Below are positions 12,201 through 20,685 of a stretch of 64,000 bases of DNA, in pieces; within the stretch, counting starts at the first letter, position 1, and each line of letters begins with the position of its first letter. The notes below the pieces were generated by a model that worked only from the letters and a program-made list of their open reading frames with translations, was not told where the DNA came from and searched no databases. Both the position numbers and the translations under genes were made by a program. The DNA is from Calliopum simillimum. Its lineage: Eukaryota > Arthropoda > Insecta > Diptera > Lauxaniidae. The stretch is from positions 22,197,187 to 22,261,186 of the forward strand of contig OX638368.1 of assembly GCA_951812925.1 (NCBI GenBank), in the 5' to 3' direction.

Positions 12201-14190
12201 TTTGAAGATAAAAAAAACTTATACTTAAAAGTGATGGGTACTGAAATCGTTTGTATTTTTCAAAAAACTAAATATTTAACAATTTTCATAATAAAATTAC
12301 AAAACACACTCCATTTCCTACTTTTTTGACCATACAAAATATATTTTGTAAGTAAAAAGAAAAAAAGGATAAACTATCTTTCACATGACCCAAAAATTAA
12401 GATGGTATATACGTATTAAGGCTTCATCATTACTTCTGATTTTATGAACCTTTCAAAACATGAAATTGGCCGAAACTGCTTCACAAAATTCATAAAAATG
12501 GTCCATAACTCGGACATTTCTCAACCGGTCTATATTAAAAGTTGAGCTGTTTAAATTTTAAGATCATTTTTTTTCCGCATTAAGAACATTTTTCGGTTTT
12601 GAAAATGGGTTCGGGTCCATCAAATGATTTCTGAAATGAAAAAAATTTAAGATGGTGCTTATCCACATCAAAATTAAGTTTTTGATGCGCATGAAACGAA
12701 ATTCTGAACAAATTTAAACTTTTTCATACAAATCTGAACCAGTCTAATGGAGTTGTTTTAGTTTGGGCAAAATTTTCGATGTGTACAGGCAATTGGAGTA
12801 ACAAGAGAATTATTAGTATAAATTTTCTTTCATTAATGATATGAACATATCAAAAAACTTTTCCAAAAAAATATTTCCTCTTCCAACTGGGTAACCCATA
12901 TATGTATTGTGAGTGTACTACAAAGATTGTCGGATAATTTCCAAATGATGTCAATTGTCTAAAAATCGAAAGCAACAACAACAAATGGTGATAGTGCTAA
13001 TGCAAATACTCTTAAAACTGACAACACATTAAATTGATATATTGTTGTTTGTGTAGAAAACGAAACGTACATATAAGTAATGCAACAAATGAAAACTTAA
13101 CCTACGAAATAGCGAAACTTGTCTATTTTATGTTGGAAATTGAGACAAGAAAAAAAAGCAGCAAAATAACAATGAAAGGGTATTTAAAACAAAGTTTAGT
13201 AACGGCTCAAGTGCCCGCATGACATGCAATGGAAATGCCAACCAACTCGTACGAAACATTTCAAGAAATATTGAGCAATGAAAATAAAAATAATAATAAT
13301 AAAAATAAAAGATAAAGCAAAAGAGAAAATGCAAAAATTTAAGAAAAAAAAAAAACAACCAAGTCAAGAAATTCTTCCTGACTTACGCGCCAAAAAACCG
13401 AACAACATCTGTCAGAGTAACGTGCTATTGCTCGAGACAAACAAAAAACCCATAATGCACAACAATCACAACGCAAGAATGTTAACAAAACAACAACAGC
13501 AACAATAATAGTTCACCTGGTTTCTTGCTTTCTTTACGTGTGCAAGGACATAAGGACAACCCTAAGAAATTGCTGATATACCTCGTAACTACCCGTAAAA
13601 TCTTAAGACAGCTGATTTTGTCTAAGACGCCGAAACGTCTTAAGAAACAACGTAAGGACTAAAAAGGGAGAAAAACAAAAAATGCAGGTAATAAAAATTT
13701 AAAAATAAATACGTTGGCACGTTCTCTGGTTTTTCCAAATATTCATTGTGAGAATTTTGTTTTTTTTTTTCTTCTGCGTTTGCACCCTTTTTGTCCCTAT
13801 GCTACATTAACTAAGGGTTGCTGTTATGCTCACAGCAGAAAAGGTATAAGTAAAATGTCTTAAAACTGCGACAACTCCTTACAAGGATATATAGTGTGAA
13901 TAGAAATCTTAAATAAATCTTACTAAGGGTTGTTCATAAAGTTTTCTTGTCTTGATGTATGGGAATTTTTCGAGAAATATTGTTTGCTTCTCTCGCGCGT
14001 TTAGTTGACTTGTAGGTTAAAATGGGTGGGAATTTTTATTTCAAAGATTCAGTAAGTTAAAAACATAATTATATAGGGAGAATATGGAAAAAAAGTAACG
14101 GTCGCGCAGTATTTGAACTTTGCAGTCAGCTGGCGGTGGTGGCTGTATTTTGTTGTCATTTTTTTGTAAGAAAATGCTGATGCACTTTTT
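12201..14190. other. AT-rich stretch, no gene seen
   Basis: Holds an A-rich patch with AATAAT and AAC repeats at about 13275-13510. No gene or RNA recognised. Confidence 0.35.
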
Positions 14191-15290
14191 TATACCCTAC
14201 ACCCAGGGTATATTCACTTTGTCCTTCCGTTTGTAACGCAATGAAAAGTACATATATTCTTGATGAGCGTCACCTCCTGAGTTGATATAGCCATGTCCGT
14301 CTGTCTGGCTGCTTGGCTGTCCGCCTGTGAAAATATTTTTTACGGGAAAACTACGCAAGATAATTCGATGTAATTTGGTACAGTGGATTTGCCGTAAAAG
14401 TTAGCTCGCTGGATTGAAAATGAGTGAAATCGGTCAACGGATACGCCTGCCACTCATACAAAAAATATATTCTTAATGCAATTTTAGGAGTGTTTTTCAC
14501 GACAATTCAATCAAAATACAATAAATACTACAAATTCTAGGCGCAAACTCTGAGCAAACTGGTTGAAACCGGACAAGAGGGCGTGGCACCTTCCATAGAT
14601 TAGATTAGAGTGGTGGCTTAGTAAAACGATGCTAAGTCCAAGTAGCACTGTTAGTGCCGTTTTAATACCACATAAATGATCGGTCTGGCTGGCAGTAGGT
14701 ATGTCAGGGTCTGAATTAGATATCCTTTAAAGGAAACTGTACATGATATTTATATCCATTTTATTGATGTAGTTGAGCAGGGGACCGATTTCAATATCGG
14801 CGAGTTAACTCAAATCGTTGAAAAAGGGTTTTCTAGAGATTTGAACCTGGCTCTAGCTAGAGCAGGGCAGTTGCAGAGAAAGTGTTCGAGAGATTCCTTC
14901 TCGTTGCCATCCATGCAACTCCGACAGAAAGAATTAAAGGGGATATCCAGCCTTTCGAAATGCTTTCCGATGGCCCAGTGCCCAGTGCAGACTGCAGCGA
15001 TTCTTGCAATATCAGCGAGATTTCTGGATAGCAGGTCTGATGTTTTTCTGTTTTGATGTCCCATATAAGGAAAAGTTTCACAATGCCATACTGAAAGAGT
15101 TTTTTGAGATTATCCAACTAAATTTCACTCAGACACTAAGAACTATAAACGCAAGGTCTGATCAAAAACTGTGTGAACTTAGACAAGAGGGCGCGGCACC
15201 TTCCTTATAAGCAAAATTTTCAAAATACTGCAGTATAGGGTATTTAATGTTTGACCAGGCCAAAGGTAACACACCTAGGTACTAGTTTCT
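14191..15290 (+). mobile_element. Helitron/DINE-like element, copy 1 (carries a nested LINE fragment)
   Basis: The left end is TATACCCTACACCCAGGGTA, containing a short inverted repeat as in INE-1/DINE elements. The right end has a stem-loop (TTGACCAGGCCAA) followed shortly by ACTAG|T, the layout of a Helitron 3' end (hairpin, then CTRR before T). The interior has the GGGCG(T/C)GGCACCTTCC...ATAAGCAAAA unit. A LINE fragment splits the copy at 14598-15060. No transposase is encoded, so it is non-autonomous. Confidence 0.75.
14598..15060 (-). mobile_element. 5'-truncated LINE fragment inserted in the Helitron-like copy
   Basis: On the minus strand the frame reads SRNLADIARIAAVCTGHWAI, then FCRSCMDGNEKESLEHFLCN and CPALARAR, the RNase H / zinc-knuckle end of jockey/R1-type LINE ORF2. 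The 3' end at 14598 is a short CTAATCTAATC tail. The host repeat is interrupted exactly here: TTCCATA lies on the left and TCCCATATAAG on the right, consistent with a short imperfect target duplication (CCATA or slightly longer). Only the last part of the element is present. Confidence 0.85.
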
Positions 15291-15479
15291 TTTTTGATAT
15301 TTTTTTTAAATTTTTCTTGAGCTAAGTGGAATGTAGTTAACTTAGGTAAAACAAAATTAGTGCTAAATTTGTAGATAATACAAATCATCTGTACTTTATT
15401 TGATGCAGGTTTTTTACTCCAAGATAAACCTTTTCCACATTATATTGATCATTGTGAAACTATTTCCAAATCAAAATAA

Positions 15480-16350
15480 ACCTTTTCTAATCAAAAAAAT
15501 CGATTTCCAAAGTTGAATTCGACTTGAAAGAAGTTTAATTTGATTTGGAAAAGGTTTATTTTGATTTGGAAAAGGTTAATTGGATTTTGAAAAGGGTTAT
15601 ATTTGGAAACAATTCAATTTGATTTACAATAGAATAAGTTTAATTTGATTTGGGGAAAGTTTTATATGATCTAAAAATCAAATTATGATTAGAAAAAGGT
15701 TTAATAGTTGGAAAAAGTTTAATTTGATTTGGAAAAGATTTAATTTGATTTGGAAAAGATTTAATTTGATTTGGGAAAAGTTTGATATGATGTGTAAAAA
15801 GGTTAATTTGATTGGAAAAAGGTTAATTGTTGGAAAACGTTTAACTTGATTAGATATATGTACGTATAGTTCAATTTGGTTTGGAAAAAGTTTATTTTGA
15901 TTTGGAAAAAGATTAATTTGTTTTCGGAAAAGTTTAATTGTTCGAAAAAGTTTCACTTGATTTAAAAAATTTTTAATTTGATTGGAAAAAGTTTAATTGT
16001 TGGAAAAAGTTGAATTTGATTTGGAAAAACGTAAATTTGTTTTGGAAAATGTTTGACTGAAAAAGTTGAATTTGATTTGGAAAGGGTTTATTTTGATTTA
16101 GATAAAAGTTTATTTTGATGTGTAAAGGATTAATTTGGAAAAGTTCAACTGTCGGCAAAACTTTAATTTGATATGGGAAAGGTTTATTTTGATTTGGAAA
16201 AAGTTTAGTTGTTTGAAAAAAATTTGATTTAGAAAAAGTTTAATTAGATTTGGGAAAAGTTTAATCTGATGTGTAAAAAAATTAATTTGATATGGAAAAT
16301 TGTGGAAAACATTGAATTTAATTTCGATAAATATAATTTGATTTGGAAAA
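15480..16350 (+). repeat. Degenerate array (AATTTGATTTGGAAAAAGTTT), second block
   Basis: About 870 bp of units of roughly 20-22 bp. On the minus strand it yields repetitive open frames of the type NLFPNQIKLF, which are array artefacts, not genes. Confidence 0.9.
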
Positions 16351-17122
16351 GCCTCGGTTTCGTTCGGTAAAAGCTTAAAACTATTCACCAAGAAATATGC
16401 GATTTTTTGTTGAAAATAAACTACAAGGCTTTAATTTTTTGATCGCAGTTATCCCTACGGACCTTTTCGGTCTATGTGTGGCTAATTTGCCGCCACTTAA
16501 ACCTAACCTATGTTTTAGTTATTTAGCAATTTAAGTACCTCAATAGTTAACCAGTTAATTAACCAGTTAATTAACCAGTTAATCAACGAGTTAAATAGAT
16601 AGTAAAATAATTAGTTAGTTAAGCAGTTGATTTAATAAATAGTTAAGATGTTAGAGTTTTGATTCATTAACCAATTAAATTTAACTTAACCAATTTGCTG
16701 ACTGCATATCTATAATTTCTGACATTAATGAGTTCTGGATAAACACAACTCAATCATTTTTAAAGTTCAGCTCTGGTTTTCGTGATAAGCGTGTATGAAA
16801 ATTTTACATAAAAAGCCCTAAAAAAGCGTTAGATCACAGACAGTGCAAAAAGTGCTTTAATAACTTTTTTCCATGTTAATTAAATGTTACTCATACGACG
16901 TGTTGTACGTGATTAAATAGGTTATAAATAATTACAAAAAGTATATAATTTTCGCAAATTTTGCAATAACCTGTCAATTTTTTTATATAATATGATAACA
17001 AGTAAGCAAATTATTTTTATCAGTTATTTAATCAATAAGTTAACTAGTTAGTTAGTTAGCTAACTAACCGCTTAAACCGCCTATGAATATATTGAATAAG
17101 TCACAAATTTGTTTCTACTCAC
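16351..17122. other. Intronic stretch next to the pros donor; AGTTAATTAACC mini-array
   Basis: A small degenerate array of AGTTAATTAACC occurs at about 16540-16690, with related TTAACTAGTTAGTTAG words near 17040. The pros donor GTGAGTAG ends the stretch at 17122. No gene is seen. Confidence 0.5.
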
Positions 17123-17305
17123 CGGAAATTCGAGAACCATTTCACCAATTGTGCTGTATTATTCTTGTTGAATTTGATATCGGGGAAATACATCTTCAAC
17201 ACCGCTGAACTGGGATAACGCACCCAGAAGAACATTAGTTTCGCCTTGCGCAGATGCATCGGTGTCAATGTCGATGAGTGCAATGGAGTTAAGGAATCGG
17301 ATTTG
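17123..17305 (-). CDS. pros: prospero, exon encoding the start of the homeo-Prospero domain
   Basis: This exon is too short for a simple ORF search and was found by reading the minus strand after the large exon. It encodes [20 protein letters not shown] followed by [20 protein letters not shown], then [20 protein letters not shown], the near-invariant first part of the Pros/Prox1 homeodomain. The frame joins the large exon exactly (CT + C = Leu) when the U2-type sites are used. It ends in phase 2 at CG, followed by a strong donor GTGAGTAG (first base 17122), so an Arg codon is completed in the next exon. The donor cuts the protein inside homeodomain helix 3, as judged from the known Pros structure. 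The remaining homeodomain and the Prospero domain must come from an exon outside this window. Confidence 0.96.
17288..17296 (-). promoter_or_regulatory. U12 branch-point sequence TTCCTTAAC within coding sequence
   Basis: The nonamer matches the U12 snRNA-pairing consensus without mismatch. In the long isoform the same bases are exonic and encode part of Asp-Ser-Leu-Thr, so they carry both splicing and protein information. Confidence 0.92.
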
Positions 17306-18343
17306 CTATAATTTTTTATGAGTATTTTATGTTGATTTTTGTATTTTAATCATATAAATTGAATTAAAATGCAAAATGCACCAAAAAATCCAAATACGAA
17401 GACAAAAAATGAAACAAAGAAATAAGAAAAGTTGGAAGAAAAAAAGTAGAAAAAATGGAAAGAAAACAAGAAAAGAAAAAAAGATAAAGTTTTAAAATTC
17501 TCTAGTCATTTCATAGTTTATGTGCGCAATGAAGTACCAAATGGTGGATTGATTGTATTTGATGACAATTCAAATTAAAATTTTTTTGCATATAAACTTT
17601 GATTGAATGTTGATGGAAAGAAATACAAAAAACTTATTTAATTTACTAAGTAGGGTAGCACTGTTAAGCTCTGCTACACCACGAAAGAAGGGCGCATTGA
17701 AAGACTTAAGAATGAGGGTTCTGATTACAACGCACGAAAACACAAGAAAAACACTTGATTGGATTCCTGTTTTGTATTGTATGTATTGTCATGCAGCGTC
17801 TCATTCTATTGAATTAAAACAAAAAACTACATTTAAATCGGTTAAGTCAGACTTAAGGCTTAAGACTGAGATTCAAATTCCCTCAATGTTGTGTTTTTCT
17901 TGTAGTAAGATTTTAAACGTTAGGAATAATGAATTGTAAGAAGTTTTGCTTTTAACTTTGTGAGGCTTCTGAATCTTCTGATAATACTACGATTATATGC
18001 TAGAATTATTTAACTTTGAAATGAATATTAATAGTTCGATTAAGAGAGCCTTCCTTGAATCGTCTTAAGTAGTTCCTCTAGAAATTCGTTTTAGTTGGCC
18101 TAAGGTCATACTATTCTCTTACTCGTATAACTATCTTACTATAGTCTTAATTCACCCTTTCAATTGAAATCCTCTCTTAGAGAAACTTTTTAAGATCACA
18201 TCTGACAATTCAAGTACTAAGTTCTAGACTTTCAAACTATTATTTATCTCCTCAACCTCTCCAACATTCAGTAAAAGTTGCAATCAATCCCTATTGGCAC
18301 TTACATACATATTTTCAATTCTAAAATCGGAACTCAAACTCAC
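17306..18343 (-). other. pros: U2-type GT-AG inner intron of the pros twintron
   Basis: The donor is CATATGCT|GTGAGTTT (intron base 1 at 18343), 26 nt inside the U12 donor. The acceptor is AATTATAG|CAAATCC, with AG at 17307-17306, 28 nt upstream of the U12 acceptor. The acceptor has almost no pyrimidine tract (A-rich upstream), so it looks weak; no other AG occurs in the roughly 50 nt upstream, which makes the choice clear. Use of this intron (1,038 bp) keeps the reading frame and gives the longer isoform. The interior is AT-rich with no recognised gene; a 110-codon open frame on the plus strand at 17607-17939 resembles nothing I know and is treated as chance. Confidence 0.92.
18246..18262 (-). 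promoter_or_regulatory. Candidate purine-rich splicing element in the twintron
   Basis: On the pros strand this reads GGAGAGGTTGAGGAGAT, a purine-rich block about 80 nt downstream of the U2 donor. Drosophila pros carries a purine-rich enhancer downstream of its U2 donor that controls the U2/U12 choice. The distance differs and the match is by composition only, so the function is inferred. Confidence 0.35.
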
Positions 18344-19258
18344 AGCATATGTTGTTTCAAAAAGGATATAGTAGGTTGCATGCCCTCGAATTGCATATCC
18401 GCCGAATTACAATCCGAACTCCGATCCTGTGCATCCATAGCGGCACGCAAATGTGCGCTATAATCGGGTGAACCACCATGATGTGCTGCTGCAAGCAATG
18501 CCGGATGTAGCATCGTTGGTGGATGCGGTAGAGGCGGTGAGTCGCGAGAGTCCATTAGACCGCCTAGACCCGGTGGGCTTGATGACATTTTCATATGATG
18601 CATTTGCGCGGCTGTTGGTGGCGCATGTGAACCGCCATGTGGCCCGTGTGGTGGCGGCGGTGGCGCATGCGGCGGATGAGGATTAAAGAATGGACTGTAC
18701 GGTGAGAAGACTTGCGACTCATGCAGCGATGGATTTGGTATAGCCACTGTGGTGGGCAATGACACCATTGGTGGTGGTGGTGGTGGAGGCGGATGATATG
18801 TTGGCGGGATCACTTGTGAACGAGGCGAAGGACTTTGCGTTGGCGTTGTATTGTTATTGTTGTTGTTGTTCGCATTATTGTTCAAATTCATATTGTTCAA
18901 ATTCATATTGTTGTTCATGTTGTTGCTGTTGTTCATTTGGGCGGGTATTGAGCTCAACGAATTGTTGTTGTTGTTGTTTAGATTGCAATTGTTATTTTGA
19001 TTTTGTTGCTGTTGCGTTAGATTACTACCACCTGGTAGCCCAAATTTACCATTCATATTGGTCGCATCTAACATGGGATTAGTTGACACTGCACCGTTGC
19101 CAGGAGCGCCCGTTGTAGGTGGAACAATACCGTCCTGTGCGAGTATACGGCTGACAGTACGCGGCGTTATACGTGTATCTGTGACCTTATGGCGTTTCTT
19201 CTTTGGTGTAACAACCAGACTGAGCGCTTCATTTTGCTCCAACTGTTGCTGTTGTTGT

Positions 19259-19316
<58 letters not shown>

Positions 19317-20644
19317 CACGCGTCTCCGGCAAGCAAAAAGGATTCATTTGACTTGGTCCTCCTCCACCGGCTGCCATTGAGTTGTAGAGCGCTGCTGCTG
19401 CAACTGGATTCATACCTTGTGGTGCTTTTGGTGCCTGAAACATTGCTGCCGCTGTGGGCGAAGGACGTATATGAGGAGGCGGTATATTAATGGAACTTAA
19501 GCTATTGTTAGTATTTATTGGGTTATTGGGATTATTAATGCTGCCATCAGGCTGCTGTGGGTGATTGTGGTTATGCTGGCCCGCTGCCATTGCAGCCGCA
19601 GCCGCATGTTGCATTTGCAGGCCCATTGCTGCAGCTGCTGCGGCTGCTGGCGAGGGAAATGCTAGCTGACTGCCGTTAAGGCGTGGACCACCCATCAGAT
19701 TTTGACAATTCTGTGCATTGAGTGCAGAGATTTGCTGATTCAATTGCGAGTGTTGCATTTGATTGACTTGACTTGCATTGGCCTGATTGTTGCCATTGCC
19801 GAGCGGGTTGCCGAGTTGACCCACCACCTGAGCTTGAGCTAAAAGTTGTGGGCCATTGCTAACAGCATTTTGCTGCATGTGCCCCATATTGTTATTAAGG
19901 TTATTGTTGTTATTGATGGAATGGTTAGTTGAGGAGTTACTATTGACTAGAAGTAGAGAACCGTTATTACCTGATTGATTACCACCAGCGTTGGAAGCTC
20001 CTGTTGAGCTTTGCCCCGAATTGGACTGATGGTTGGCTGCACCCGAAGCATTATTGCTGGTTGTAGACTGCGTACGATCAGCCACCTTGGTGCGTGGAGA
20101 TTTCCGATCCAGAATTTGTGAGGCCAACATAAGATCTTTATTGAGCTGCTCAGCAGCGGCTGCGACCGAATCCGATTGTTTGCTAAAAAGTCGACGTTGA
20201 TGCACAAAGCGTGTAACTATGGTATCGACGAGCGCTGAGAGTGAGGTGGTGATCTCTGATTTTAGTACATCAGCGAGGCCTTCAAGATCGGAACCTGACA
20301 TGCGCATAACTGAACTTGAGCTGGAGCGCAGCATATTGAACTTCTCAGAGATTTCAGACTTGATCGATGAATGGTTTGAGCGATTCAAACGATTGTGATG
20401 CATTTGTGGGCGGGTTGGTGTATTAAGAGGTGTGGCAGAAGCGGCAGCAGCTGCAGCGGCGGCGGCTTCAAGCTGTTGTTGCTGCTGCTGTAGCTGTTGC
20501 TGCAATTGTTGCTGTTGCCGCTGCAATTGCTGCTGTGCCTGTTGTTGTGCCTGCTGATGTTGCTGCTGTTGGTGCTCCTCTTTTCGTCGCTGTTGTTGTT
20601 CCTGTTCAAAGCGTCGCTGTTGCTCCTGCTGCTCTTGTTGCTGC

Positions 20645-20685
<41 letters not shown>

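Larger units (their letters stand above)
17278..18369 (-). other. pros: U12-type AT-AC outer intron of the pros twintron
   Basis: Reading the minus strand, the donor is ACT|ATATCCTTT (intron base 1 at 18369), a perfect U12-type AT donor. The 3' side has TTCCTTAAC at 17296-17288, a perfect U12 branch site, followed by CAC| with the terminal AC at 17279-17278, about 11 nt after the branch adenosine, which is the spacing minor-spliceosome introns need. Both junctions fall between codons: ...QPT joins [11 protein letters not shown]. Removing this intron (1,092 bp) gives a short isoform lacking 18 residues ([18 protein letters not shown]). In Drosophila the same gene has this arrangement and makes Pros-S from it. 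The identification rests on sequence only, without transcript data. Confidence 0.93.

Noticed and set aside
15678..16391. Asn/Phe/Leu-rich minus frames (NLFPNQIKLF type)
   Set aside because: They arise from the 21-bp AATTTGATTTGGAAAAAGT array, whose length is a multiple of three in many units.
17607..17939. 110-codon open frame inside the twintron, plus strand
   Set aside because: No family resemblance, and it lies in an intron of the opposite-strand gene.
18340..18343. TGA ending the large pros frame, taken as the true stop of the protein
   Set aside because: The TGA lies within the GTGAGT splice donor; the next exon continues the homeodomain in frame.
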